Below, piece by piece: positions 34,298 to 43,606 of a DNA stretch of 64,000 nucleotides. Source of the stretch: Saprospiraceae bacterium (GTDB taxonomy: Bacteria > Bacteroidota > Bacteroidia > Chitinophagales > Saprospiraceae); the NCBI GenBank assembly GCA_026986005.1, contig JALSPK010000186.1, positions 1 to 64,000 on the forward strand. The letters run 5' to 3'. The position numbers and the translations under genes were made by a program. Every line of letters starts with the position of its first letter. Position 1 is the first letter of the stretch. The notes beneath the pieces are model-generated. The model saw only the letters and a list, made by a program, of their open reading frames with translations, made no database searches and was not told where the DNA came from.

Positions 34298-35725
34298 TCA
34301 ATCAACTGTTGCTACCCTGATTAAATTGGTTCTTTGTTTTTGAAAAACAGGCATCGATCCGGTGTGAACGATTATATCACCCTCTGAGACCAGTCCTTTA
34401 TCTTTTAATATTTTCACAAGATTTGCATGAGTCTCTTCTGTGTTGGTATTTTTATTGTAATAAAAACCAGTCACGCCTCTGACAAGATTTAGTGTGCATA
34501 AAATAGACCTTACTTTAGAGAATATATAGATTCTTGCATTGGGTCTGTAACTAGATACTTTGAAAGCGGTAAAACCTGAAATTGTAAGACCTATTATTGC
34601 TTTTGCATTGACTTCATTTGATATTTTTGCGGCATTAAAACATATAATATCGCTTGTGAATGTTGCACATTTTGCTTCCGGCTTCGATCTGTCCTTTGAT
34701 GGTTTAAATGATTTTTCTGCTCCTTGTAGTATTTTGCTCATTGTTTTTACTACTTCAATTGGATATTCTCCCATTGCTGTCTCTCCACTCAACATTACGG
34801 CATCTGCTCCCTGCAAGACTGCATTGGAGACATCTATCACTTCTGCTCGTGTTGGAGTAGAGTTGTGAATCATGGATTCCATCATTTGAGTTGCTACAAT
34901 CACGACTTTTGATTTTTTTACACTTATTTCTATTAGATATTTTTGAACACCCGGGAGTTCTTCAATTGGTATTTCAACACCCAAATCACCTCTTGCTACC
35001 ATAATCGCATCGCAATATTTTAAAATCTTTTTGATATTGGTAACTGCCTCCGGTTTTTCTATTTTTGCTATAATCTTTGCAGTATGCTTTGACTTTTTAA
35101 TAATTTTTCTAAGATCTTTTAAATTCTGCGCAGTACGTACAAAAGAAAGTGCTATCCAATTAACAGGTTTATCAAGAATAAAGTGGAGATCATTGTAGTC
35201 TTTTTCAGTAAGGGAAGGTAGATTCATCTTAGTATTTGGAAAATTAACTCCTTTTCTTGCTGTTACAATACCACCCTTCAATACTTTAGCTTGAACGAAA
35301 CCATGCTTGTTTTTCCCTGTAACTTCGAGTTTGATTTTGCCGTCATCAATATAAATGTTTTCTCCTATCTCGACATCATTTTCCATTCCATCATATGAAA
35401 TATATATGTTTTTGGAAGTGCTTATTTTTTTGTCACTGCTCAAATTAACAATAGCTCCGTCAATTAAATCAAAGCCATTGGTAGCAACTTCGCCAATTCT
35501 GATTTTAGGGCCTTGTAGATCTGCAAGAATTCCAATAGTAAGATCATTTTCATTATTTATCTCAATAATATAGTTGATTAATTTAGTATAAAGTTCATAG
35601 TTACTATGCGAAAAATTTAATCTAAAAACATCTACACCGGATTGTGCCAACTTCAATATTTTTTCTTTAGTGTTAGTGGCGGGGCCGAGAGTCGCTATTA
35701 TTTTGGTATTTTTCAATTCGTTCAT
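34298..35725 (-). CDS. pyk: Pyruvate kinase
   Basis: A 475-residue enzyme that makes pyruvate and ATP from phosphoenolpyruvate and ADP. Landmarks: KIIATLGPAT at the start, DVFRLNFSHS, GILADLQGPKIRIGEV, AKIEKPEAVTN, the signature DAIMVARGDLGVEIP, ATQMMESMIHNSTPTRAEV and DAVMLSGETAMGEYP. Normal length, with the C-terminal allosteric domain. Monocistronic; 33 bases separate its stop from the convergent dnaE stop. Confidence 0.97.
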   Translation of the reverse strand: MNELKNTKIIATLGPATNTKEKILKLAQSGVDVFRLNFSHSNYELYTKLINYIIEINNENDLTIGILADLQGPKIRIGEVATNGFDLIDGAIVNLSSDKKISTSKNIYISYDGMENDVEIGENIYIDDGKIKLEVTGKNKHGFVQAKVLKGGIVTARKGVNFPNTKMNLPSLTEKDYNDLHFILDKPVNWIALSFVRTAQNLKDLRKIIKKSKHTAKIIAKIEKPEAVTNIKKILKYCDAIMVARGDLGVEIPIEELPGVQKYLIEISVKKSKVVIVATQMMESMIHNSTPTRAEVIDVSNAVLQGADAVMLSGETAMGEYPIEVVKTMSKILQGAEKSFKPSKDRSKPEAKCATFTSDIICFNAAKISNEVNAKAIIGLTISGFTAFKVSSYRPNARIYIFSKVRSILCTLNLVRGVTGFYYNKNTNTEETHANLVKILKDKGLVSEGDIIVHTGSMPVFQKQRTNLIRVATVD

Positions 35726-35795
35726 AAGTTTTTAATTATATATTTGCTTTGCATAGATTGGGATGTGCTTTCTTTTATAAACAAACAGTTATGAT

Positions 35796-37157
35796 TTAGT
35801 ATCCGGCTAGTGAAATTCCATTTAGCTGTCGATATAATTCAACGGCATGTTTATCTGTCATACCAGATATGTACATGCTGATATTTAATAAATTTTCATA
35901 ATCATTGGCAAATGGTTTTCGTCCCTTATCCAGATATATGTTGGGGACTAGCTTCAATAGTCTTCTGTTTTGTTCATTATCTTGGTTGAAAATTGCCTCA
36001 ATATATATATCCAAAAGTTCGGGCAATACTTTATAACCAGCAGCCTCTATTTTCAAAACGGTTTCGGAGCTGTAAATCCTCTCAAAGCTATCTTTTTTTA
36101 TAAATTTAATTGTCTCAGTGGCTTGTATATTGTCAAGTAAGGAAGAATTGTATTTTCCCTGCATAATACTACTTTCATTGTTTTTGAATTCTTCTGAAGA
36201 TTGATAAATTAGAGTATTAATAGAACGACTTCTTAGGTAATTGATCTTACTTATCTTATCATAAATAGTATTGTACTTTGATTTAAGACCATTCCATTCA
36301 TCTTCTAATATTTTAGCAAAAACCTCTTCCACTTCTTCAAAACTCAATAATCCTTCTTGGAATCCATCTTCATAATCAATAATAGTATAACAGATGTCGT
36401 CTGCGGCTTCTACTAAAAAAGCTAAGGGGTATCTCATATGATATTCTCCTTTTTCGATTGTGAATTTATCTATTTGGAGCTCATCTGCGATTTTGTTATA
36501 TATAGGTTTTTCTGTTTCGAAATAATTAAATTTTTTCAGACTTGCAATTTTAGTGTTTTTTAAGTCGGGGTATGATCCTTTTGGGTATTTGACAAAACTT
36601 GCATAAGTAGAATATGTGAGTCCTAAGCCTCCCGGCACATCGGATTGAGCATTTGGAGTATTGGATATTATTCTAAAACCTGCAGCATTGCCTTCAAAAT
36701 TTTGTAAATCGGTAATCTGTGTTCTTGAGAGATTTGTAAAATACTTTTTTGAGCTTTGTTTTTTAAAAAAACTTGAAATGGCATTTTCACCTGAATGACC
36801 AAAAGGTGGATTGCCTATATCATGTGCAAGGCAAGCAGCACTAACAATAGCACCAAAATCAGAAAAATCATATGATTCAGCAAGCCTTTTATGTTTTTTT
36901 ATAATATAGTCACCAACTAAATTACCTAAAGACCTTCCAACACTTGCCGTTTCCAAGCTGTGAGTGAGCCTGTTTCTGACATAATCAGATTTAGGCATTG
37001 GAAAAACCTGGGTTTTATTTTGCAATCTTCTGAATGCAGAAGAGAAAACTATTCTGTCATAATCTTTTTGAAAGACAGTTCTCGCTTTGGTTCTAATGTT
37101 CTCCTCTGCAAAATCCTTCCCAAGTCTTTTTTGACTTAATAATTTTTCCCACTTCAT
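35796..37157 (-). CDS. dgt: dGTP triphosphohydrolase, HD superfamily
   Basis: A 453-residue protein. The HD metal site is intact: RNRLTHSLETASVGRSLG, then CLAHDIGNPPFGHSGENAI (HD), and VEAADDICYTIIDYEDG for the distal aspartate. The opening IRTKARTVFQKDYDRIVFSSAFRRLQNKTQVFP is typical of Dgt. It cleaves dGTP to deoxyguanosine and triphosphate and so tunes dNTP pools; such enzymes can also limit phage growth. It follows the BT_3928 gene by four bases, the third gene of that operon. Confidence 0.93.
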   Translation of the reverse strand: MKWEKLLSQKRLGKDFAEENIRTKARTVFQKDYDRIVFSSAFRRLQNKTQVFPMPKSDYVRNRLTHSLETASVGRSLGNLVGDYIIKKHKRLAESYDFSDFGAIVSAACLAHDIGNPPFGHSGENAISSFFKKQSSKKYFTNLSRTQITDLQNFEGNAAGFRIISNTPNAQSDVPGGLGLTYSTYASFVKYPKGSYPDLKNTKIASLKKFNYFETEKPIYNKIADELQIDKFTIEKGEYHMRYPLAFLVEAADDICYTIIDYEDGFQEGLLSFEEVEEVFAKILEDEWNGLKSKYNTIYDKISKINYLRSRSINTLIYQSSEEFKNNESSIMQGKYNSSLLDNIQATETIKFIKKDSFERIYSSETVLKIEAAGYKVLPELLDIYIEAIFNQDNEQNRRLLKLVPNIYLDKGRKPFANDYENLLNISMYISGMTDKHAVELYRQLNGISLAGY

Positions 37158-37161
37158 TTAT

Positions 37162-38682
37162 TTAATTCTTTATATAATTGTGTTGAATTTCATCAAATGA
37201 AGGCAATTTCTTGTAATGCCATTTTTTTACAATAACACCATCGTGCATAAGCACCACTCCGGGATTTGACCTTATTATTGTCTTCAAAGTAATATCATCG
37301 GAATTGTAGTATTTGACATTTGGACCTCCGTCTTTTACAAAATCATCAACCATTTCTTGAGTGCCCGAAACTACTGCAAAAATATTTACATTATTCTTTT
37401 TTGCTGCTTCTACTAGTGGATTAATATACTTTATAAAGGATTTTAAATATTTTCCATCCCATATATAATTGTACCCTGTCATCTCAATATCATTTATCTG
37501 CTGTATGTTTTTTTCGATTTTAAAACTATCCTTATTCACATATGGAGTATCCTCTACAAATATTGTATCTGCCAAAAATATTGTGTCTATTGAGAAAACA
37601 GTATCTTTTTTAGTGTATTTGTATTCTTCGGGGTCTCCATTCATTTTCCATGATACTATCATAAGAGAGTAATTTGAATTGTTAAGAATTTCTTCAGTAA
37701 AATCATTGCCATCAAAATCCTCAAATGCCATATCACTAATTTCTGTAGTAGGAATACTTGGTTCTTCAAAAATTCTGTCTTTAATTGTCCATTTTTCAGT
37801 AGGGTATTGTTCAGCAGTTTTATAATACTGTTCACTAGGTATATCTATAATCCGTTTGTCTTCTTTGTTTTGTAAAACGATTGATTTTTCTTTGACATTT
37901 AATGCAGCATCAGTTTCCAATTTTAATTGTTCTCTTATGTTAGCCCCTTCTTTAAAAGGTCTGAAGTCTACCATTGGAACATCCCAGCTATAGTTTGCCA
38001 AATTGAAAATATAAATCAAAACAATACTTGCAAAAACAATTATATGCCTCAATGTTTTATTAAATAATTGATGCATGTCTTTGTATCTAAAAAGCATGTA
38101 GATAATCGGAATGATAAAAAAGATATTCTTTAAAAAAGTATGATATGCTGTTATCTTAATAAAATCTCCAAAACAACCACAGTCTGTAACTTTCATATTG
38201 CTCTCAGCAAACTCGCCCCATTGACTAAAATTGAAGAAATTTACGCCTTGTGGGACATAGCCGGTCAGATATGTATACCCTGTAAGAACTGTAAAAAACA
38301 GCATCAACCAAAAATATAGCCAAGCAGTAAGTTTAGGTCTAAAGCCAATAATAAGCATTATTCCCAATATCATTTCGGCTATTATCATGACTATTCCTAT
38401 GCCTAAAGCATAATTTTCTAGCAAGTGAAAGAACGGTGTCAAAAAAGAAAGCCATGTAGAGTCAAAAAGACTTTGAAATTCTTGAAAATACTCTTCCATT
38501 TTGTACGATGTACCTAATGGATCAATCGCTTTTACAGTTCCTGATACGATAAACAAATATCCCAGAAAAAATTGAATAAAAGACATTGTCTTATTTCTCC
38601 ATGATTCGATATTTCTTCTAAAAATCAATGTTGAAACTACTGCTAAAATTAAAAGTATAATTAAAAAGACGGTAAGACTCAT
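37162..38682 (-). CDS. BT_3928 family membrane protein (DoxX-like with C-terminal soluble domain)
   Basis: A 506-residue protein. About five to six membrane segments occupy residues 1-235 (LTVFLIILLILAVVSTLIF, MSFIQFFLGYLFIVSGTVKA, a 4-helix DoxX/MauE-like bundle and IIVFASIVLIYIFNL). The loop VTDCGCFGDFIKI carries a cysteine pair as in MauE-like oxidoreductase partners. The C-terminal 270 residues are soluble; the tail NVNIFAVVSGTQEMVDDF and VVLMHDGVIVKKWHY looks thioredoxin-like but lacks CxxC. Function unknown. Two bases after the DUF1599 gene and four before dgt. Confidence 0.85.
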   Translation of the reverse strand: MSLTVFLIILLILAVVSTLIFRRNIESWRNKTMSFIQFFLGYLFIVSGTVKAIDPLGTSYKMEEYFQEFQSLFDSTWLSFLTPFFHLLENYALGIGIVMIIAEMILGIMLIIGFRPKLTAWLYFWLMLFFTVLTGYTYLTGYVPQGVNFFNFSQWGEFAESNMKVTDCGCFGDFIKITAYHTFLKNIFFIIPIIYMLFRYKDMHQLFNKTLRHIIVFASIVLIYIFNLANYSWDVPMVDFRPFKEGANIREQLKLETDAALNVKEKSIVLQNKEDKRIIDIPSEQYYKTAEQYPTEKWTIKDRIFEEPSIPTTEISDMAFEDFDGNDFTEEILNNSNYSLMIVSWKMNGDPEEYKYTKKDTVFSIDTIFLADTIFVEDTPYVNKDSFKIEKNIQQINDIEMTGYNYIWDGKYLKSFIKYINPLVEAAKKNNVNIFAVVSGTQEMVDDFVKDGGPNVKYYNSDDITLKTIIRSNPGVVLMHDGVIVKKWHYKKLPSFDEIQHNYIKN

Positions 38683-38684
38683 AG

Positions 38685-39227
38685 TTATTTTTTTTGATTA
38701 ATTAATATCAGTGCAAATATTGCATAATTAGCGATATCCATCAGATTTGAATCAATCCCTTCTGATATTTTTGTTTTGCCATTATTGTTGATAATTTGTT
38801 TTATTCGATATAGCTTTACAAGGATGAAATCGACCATACTGCTTATTTGCATGTCTCTCCACGCTTCACCATAATCATGATTTTTTGCTTCCATAAGTTC
38901 TTTGATAAGCAATGATTTTTCTATATAAAGATTAGTAGCTTCATTTGTACTGAGATCGGGTTCATCTGTAAGTTTAAGATCGAGTTGGATAAGAGCCATT
39001 ATGCTATAGTTATAGATAGCTGCAAATTCGCCGTCAATGGATTCATTAACTTTGTTCTGCCCTGTTATTTGGATACTCCTAATCCTTTTTGCTTTGATAA
39101 ATAGCTGGTCAATTATTGATTGAATTCTCAATATTCTCCATGTGGTGCCATAATCAAGAGCTTTTTTCTTGAATGTATCTCTAGTTGAGTCTACTATTTT
39201 ATCGTATTGTTCCAATGTTTTTTTCAC
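38685..39227 (-). CDS. DUF1599 family protein
   Basis: A 180-residue cytoplasmic protein with a visible internal duplication: DYGTTWRILRIQSIIDQLFI near residue 26 and DYGEAWRDMQISSMVDFILV near 118, each followed by a K(A/L)xRI(R/K) helix and an acidic ANYA/IYNYS segment. This is the DUF1599 pattern; the role is unknown. First gene of a three-gene operon with BT_3928 and dgt. A 16-base palindrome lies 45 bases upstream of its start. Confidence 0.87.
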   Translation of the reverse strand: MKKTLEQYDKIVDSTRDTFKKKALDYGTTWRILRIQSIIDQLFIKAKRIRSIQITGQNKVNESIDGEFAAIYNYSIMALIQLDLKLTDEPDLSTNEATNLYIEKSLLIKELMEAKNHDYGEAWRDMQISSMVDFILVKLYRIKQIINNNGKTKISEGIDSNLMDIANYAIFALILINQKK

Positions 39228-39271
39228 AATAATTTAATGATTTATGCAAATATCTAAATATTATCACAAAT

Positions 39272-39287
39272 ATTAGATATATCTAAT
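39272..39287. promoter_or_regulatory. Perfect 16-base palindrome upstream of DUF1599
   Basis: ATTAGATATATCTAAT is a perfect palindrome 45 bases upstream of the DUF1599 start, in a promoter-like position. It could be an operator, but AT-rich palindromes arise easily by chance in this genome and no matching regulator is nearby. Confidence 0.3.
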
Positions 39288-39447
39288 GTAATATAACTAA
39301 TAATAATGAATCTTAACGTTAAATTAACGAAAAGCGTGCATGTTGGATAAGTAATTTTTTAAAAATCTCAAAAGTTGATCAAAACTAAAAATGGATTACA
39401 TCTCTTCCGAATTATGTATGATTTAATTTCAAATCAAAGCAGATTTG

Positions 39448-40140
39448 CTATAGCTTTTCAGCAGTCACTATATATTGATAATCTAGCATTGTGTCATCCG
39501 ATTTGATGTTTGTAAAACCGGCATCTTTAATCATTTCTTCAAGTTTGTACATCGGCAATCTTTCTGATTTATCCGGTGCATCAATGGGGATGTTTTTCAT
39601 CTTAAAATCTACGATAAAAATTTCACCTTTTGGTTTTAGATCTTTTAAAATAGTTTTAAGATATTCTTCCTTGTTTTGAATAAAGCTGAATGTATTAATT
39701 ATTACGGCAATATCTACTTCTCCATTTTTCAAAAGAGGATTGTTTGGATATCCTTTTCGAGTTTCAATTTTATCTCTAAATTCAGGAGGTAATTTTTGTT
39801 TTAGGTTTTCAAGTATTTTTAAATAATCATCAACTATATCAATTGCTATTACTTTTTTTGCTTTAAGTGCAATCCGAAAAGTAAAATAACCTGTTCCAGA
39901 ACCGATATCTGCAACACTTTTGTCATGCAAATCTCCCAATAGAGCTACTACTTTTTCAGGTTTTTGCCATACATGCCTATCTTTGTTTTCATCTATATTT
40001 ATCGTGAGGACCTTATCTTTTACAGTCTTATTATTTAACTTTTTGTCTTTTTTGCAGGAGTATAGTCCTATTATAAAAATAATAGGTAGGAGCAGAAATA
40101 AAAAAGAATTGATGTTTACTATAGTGACTTTCACGCACAA
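39448..40140 (-). CDS. Class I SAM-dependent methyltransferase with lipoprotein-type N-terminus
   Basis: A 230-residue protein. The methyltransferase fold is clear: motif I VADIGSGTGYFTFRIA near residue 75, AIDIVDDYLKIL after it, VDIAVIINTFSFI and the LKPKGEIFIVDFKMK strand. Ahead of it stands a hydrophobic segment (FLFLLLPIIFIIGLYSC, Cys 29) followed by KKDKK, which is a lipoprotein signal. Exported location would be odd because SAM is cytoplasmic, yet the start is the only ATG available upstream of the fold. Substrate unknown. It lies 84 bases downstream of the beta-barrel protein gene. Confidence 0.85.
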   Translation of the reverse strand: MCVKVTIVNINSFLFLLLPIIFIIGLYSCKKDKKLNNKTVKDKVLTINIDENKDRHVWQKPEKVVALLGDLHDKSVADIGSGTGYFTFRIALKAKKVIAIDIVDDYLKILENLKQKLPPEFRDKIETRKGYPNNPLLKNGEVDIAVIINTFSFIQNKEEYLKTILKDLKPKGEIFIVDFKMKNIPIDAPDKSERLPMYKLEEMIKDAGFTNIKSDDTMLDYQYIVTAEKL

Positions 40141-40224
40141 AAATAAGAATAAAAAATAAAATACAAGCTAAATAATAAAATAAATCACAAAAACAACCTC
40201 AAGGAAAACGATTTCAGCTAAGTA

Positions 40225-40899
40225 CTATTTATGTATAAAATTATACATAACCCCAATTTTATAGATGTAAGTAACTGAAAATTCATTATTTCTATTTGGA
40301 GCACTTCCTACTACCGCATATCCATCCAAATCCTTGTTGATTCTTGATACGTTTAAAAATATACCTATTCTATCTTTTAATTCGTAGCTAGCCCTTGCGG
40401 AAAACCCTATTCCTGGTTTTATTGAATTGTTGTTTACACCTGAGCCTTCAGATCTTTTCCTTGTAGGAAATATTGCGATGAAACCAAGAGAAAAATCCAA
40501 TCGTCTGACATCCTTGAGATATTTAATGATTTTTCCTGGGTTTTTCGATGTTTTAGAGTTTTTTTCCAAAGGTATGCTGATACCCGGATAAAATGTAAAA
40601 TCAATAAATACATCTCTTGTTCTTCGTCCATATTTGTCAGAACCACTAAAAGCAAAAAATGAGCCTAGTTCCCCCCCGAAAAATAAATTATTTCTTATAT
40701 CGGGATAATAGTTGTATTGCAAAAGAACACCAATGTTCAAAGGGTAATTTCCGGCGTGATTGCTATCGAAAATACCTGAATGAATGCCTCCTGATAATTT
40801 GTATGATTCACCGATAATATCATGAACAGAGCTTTGAGCAGACATGTTCGTGAATGACATAATAAAAACTATGGGGATTAATAAAATTGAATTTTTCAC
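40225..40899 (-). CDS. Hypothetical outer-membrane beta-barrel protein
   Basis: A 224-residue protein with signal peptide (SILLIPIVFIMSFTNMSAQ). The mature part shows alternating strands typical of small barrels (NIGVLLQYNYYP, LFFGGELGSFFAFSG, VFIDFTFYPGISIP, GIGFSARASYELKDR, FSVTYIYKIGVMYNF). No family recognised. It stands after dacB with a gap of about 108 bases and before the methyltransferase gene. Confidence 0.7.
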   Translation of the reverse strand: MKNSILLIPIVFIMSFTNMSAQSSVHDIIGESYKLSGGIHSGIFDSNHAGNYPLNIGVLLQYNYYPDIRNNLFFGGELGSFFAFSGSDKYGRRTRDVFIDFTFYPGISIPLEKNSKTSKNPGKIIKYLKDVRRLDFSLGFIAIFPTRKRSEGSGVNNNSIKPGIGFSARASYELKDRIGIFLNVSRINKDLDGYAVVGSAPNRNNEFSVTYIYKIGVMYNFIHK

Positions 40900-41007
40900 G
40901 AATTAAAATATTTGATTGATTATTATAATTAAAGTCAGCAAAGGTATGTCTATTATAAATATAAAACAAGAATTTTAAAATCTATTTTACTTTAAGAATA
41001 GTTAAAA

Positions 41008-42429
41008 TTATAAATAACTATTTGAGGTTATTGATTTAATCAGTTTTAATATATTTTTTTTAATATCCTTATTCATATTATTATTATTGCTCATTATGGA
41101 AAAAGCATAATATTTTCCATTTATATTTTTAAATATACCACTATAATTAAGTACTCCTTGTATCGATCCGCTTTTTATCCAAAGATTTTGTATGTTTATT
41201 TTTTTTGCATATCCTTCTACACCAGCTTTTGGCAATACATCGAGCACTATAGATAAGCCTAGTTTATCCACCATAATTTCTATGAATAAATTAATTGTCT
41301 TGGGGCTAACATGATTTTCCGAAGAAAGACCACATCCATCTACTATTTGTGTACTAGTGAAATCAATATTGTATTTTTTAAGGAAATATTGAATCTCTTT
41401 TTCATAGAGGTAATCGTTTGGGTGATTTGTTTTCAAACACAGTAATTTTGCAATTGATTCACTATAAAGGTTTATACTCCAATTGTTGCAGGTTTTAGCA
41501 ATTTCACCTAGAGTAGGGGACTCAATATCAAACAAATGCTTTTTTGATTTGTGATTGAACTCAGTGTACTTGAAACTGTTAAAATAAAAATCGGTATTAT
41601 CTAAATAGTTGGCTAAAAGTCTAAGAAAAACCAGGGGAGGATTTGGCATAGAGCCTTTGATAGTGTACGTGTCATTATCTATTGGCAGAGTACCTTTGAC
41701 TTCTCTGTAGAAGCTAAAAGGTAAGCCATAAATATATGAGTTGTCGCCTGTTCCTTTTTTTGCAGTAGTGACTTGATTCTTGATTTTTAAATAGGGTATT
41801 TCTGGAAATACACTTATAATCTTAGTTTTATCACCTATTGTTTTACCCAGTTTGAATTTAATTTTATACTGATTTTCATTGAAATTAATCCCCCATGTTC
41901 CACCTGCATAATAATTGCCTATATCTTCGGTAGTCCAACTTCCATGAATTGGGTATGAGTTTTTTGCTGATTCGATAATGATATCTCCTTCAATGCAGGT
42001 AATTTTGTTTTCAGTTAGGGATTTAGTAATACGTTTAAAAATTGATTCGACACCTTTTTTGTAGAATCTCGAAGAACCTAGCGTAGGATCTCCTGATGCT
42101 GAAATTATTAAATCACCTTCAAGTGTGCCGTCGAACAGAATATTACCTGTATATGATACTTCTGTTTTGAATTTAAAATCTTTTCCTTTTGTATCAATAG
42201 CCGCTAAAGTATAAAATAATTTTAGTACGGAAGCAGGAATAAAATTTTTATCAGCATTGTAATTCAAAACTGTTTTTTTATTTGTCAAATCAAGTACAGA
42301 GACTCCAATAAAAGAACCTGCTAAAGAAGAATTGTTTTCTATATATGATTTTAATTTGTGATTGTTTGATTCTTGCCCAAAAATATTGGCAGATAAAACT
42401 ATAAATATGATATAGAGATATTTAATCAT
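41008..42429 (-). CDS. dacB: D-alanyl-D-alanine carboxypeptidase/endopeptidase, PBP4 type
   Basis: A 473-residue S13 family enzyme with signal peptide. Serine SxxK at residues 67-70 (IPASVLKLFYT), an SxN element as NNWSINLYSESIAK near 320, the DGCGLSSENHVSP segment (usual DGSGLS, here Cys for Ser) and the KTG-type box as IKSGSIQGV near 425. It trims or cuts peptidoglycan cross-links in the periplasm. The gene starts ten bases after the stop of the T9SS protein gene, so it is probably part of the accC-ABC run. Confidence 0.92.
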   Translation of the reverse strand: MIKYLYIIFIVLSANIFGQESNNHKLKSYIENNSSLAGSFIGVSVLDLTNKKTVLNYNADKNFIPASVLKLFYTLAAIDTKGKDFKFKTEVSYTGNILFDGTLEGDLIISASGDPTLGSSRFYKKGVESIFKRITKSLTENKITCIEGDIIIESAKNSYPIHGSWTTEDIGNYYAGGTWGINFNENQYKIKFKLGKTIGDKTKIISVFPEIPYLKIKNQVTTAKKGTGDNSYIYGLPFSFYREVKGTLPIDNDTYTIKGSMPNPPLVFLRLLANYLDNTDFYFNSFKYTEFNHKSKKHLFDIESPTLGEIAKTCNNWSINLYSESIAKLLCLKTNHPNDYLYEKEIQYFLKKYNIDFTSTQIVDGCGLSSENHVSPKTINLFIEIMVDKLGLSIVLDVLPKAGVEGYAKKINIQNLWIKSGSIQGVLNYSGIFKNINGKYYAFSIMSNNNNMNKDIKKNILKLIKSITSNSYL

Positions 42430-42438
42430 GAGTCAAAA

Positions 42439-43548
42439 TTAAATGGAAATAATAACCAATTTTCTGGTTGTTATTAACTTACCGTATTTGTCTTTCAAAG
42501 CGATAATGTAAGTGCCTTTTCTTAAAAATGAAAAGTCAAAACGCAGTAAATTGCTTTTGGTAAGAAACAATTCATGTTCCCATATCTTCTTCCCTATTAT
42601 ATTGTACAATTCAAGTTTGTAATCTCCTTTGCCAAAGTTAGAAATAAGCATTTTAGCTACGTTATAAGTAGGGTTTGGGTATATCAAAAAGGTTTTTTTA
42701 GTAGTATTGATTTCATATTCATCATTGTCAATTTGATCTGTTTGGTACTTGATAACATAATTGTCTGTCTCTTTGTTATAACTGACTTTAGCAAAATAGT
42801 ATTTGTAAGAGTTAGAAAAGAAGAGATAGTATTTATTACGCCCTACTTTGCTGTATATCTTTTGCAAAATACCGGAATCAATAAAAGGAATCTCATTTCC
42901 ACTTGAGATATCATAGAGTTTAAGTTCGATATGCTCATCGACTTTAAGTCTCAAAACTGATATTTTTTCTCCTCTTAAACCGAAACGACCCGCAGCATCG
43001 CAATGATATTTTCTAATTATTTTACCCACAAGTTTTATCGCTTTTACTTTCTCAGGTAATTTTGAAATTAGATCCAGAGGTAAGTCTTCTCTCAAAAGCT
43101 GAATGCTAAATGAACTATTATTGGAGAAAGTTGCGCCGTATTTCAGGTTTTTAGTAGAAAAGTATAGAGGTTTATCATACAAAATAGTATAAGAATTAAG
43201 TCTAGTGTTAAGCCTAAATCCTACTTCATCAAAATTTCTTCCTTTTTTTGAAAAAAAAAATGAGTTTTTAAGTGTGGATGCTTCATATACCGGCTGTCTG
43301 AAATGATCTATTTTACTTTTTTTCTTTATAATTATTTCTTCATAGAGAGGAGATTCATTGTTTCTTAGATCCCAAAATAAGTGAGCTCCTGTTTTTTGAA
43401 TAGCAGATTTTGCAAAATAGTCTATTGAATATCTTAGTGTTGTGACTTTATCAAGCGCAAAGGGGTATGTTCTTACCTCTATTTGAGAGAAGCCAAGAGT
43501 CTGTAAAAACAAAAACAAAACAACAACTATTTTTTTTTCAAAATTCAT
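42439..43548 (-). CDS. Secreted protein with T9SS sorting domain
   Basis: A 369-residue protein: signal peptide (KKIVVVLFLFLQTLGFSQ), a middle part of about 250 residues that I do not recognise, and a C-terminal T9SS sorting domain from about residue 290 (FLIYPNPTYNVAKMLIS, LELYNIIGKKIWEHEL, GTYIIALKDKYGKLITTRKL). It should cross the outer membrane by T9SS and be attached or released. The middle has a basic, beta-rich look, with no catalytic motif seen. Stands between the ABC exporter and dacB. Confidence 0.82.
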   Translation of the reverse strand: MNFEKKIVVVLFLFLQTLGFSQIEVRTYPFALDKVTTLRYSIDYFAKSAIQKTGAHLFWDLRNNESPLYEEIIIKKKSKIDHFRQPVYEASTLKNSFFFSKKGRNFDEVGFRLNTRLNSYTILYDKPLYFSTKNLKYGATFSNNSSFSIQLLREDLPLDLISKLPEKVKAIKLVGKIIRKYHCDAAGRFGLRGEKISVLRLKVDEHIELKLYDISSGNEIPFIDSGILQKIYSKVGRNKYYLFFSNSYKYYFAKVSYNKETDNYVIKYQTDQIDNDEYEINTTKKTFLIYPNPTYNVAKMLISNFGKGDYKLELYNIIGKKIWEHELFLTKSNLLRFDFSFLRKGTYIIALKDKYGKLITTRKLVIISI

Positions 43549-43606
43549 TAATACTGATTGTGATTACAAAGCTAAATATAAACTTATAAAAAAAGAAAAA
43601 TCTCAA

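Noticed and set aside
35796-40140. Anti-phage system built on the dGTPase, DUF1599 and the methyltransferase
   Set aside because: The dgt gene is full length and sits in a housekeeping-like operon; the methyltransferase has no DNA-methylase motifs and a lipoprotein signal; no nuclease, toxin or mobile genes are near.
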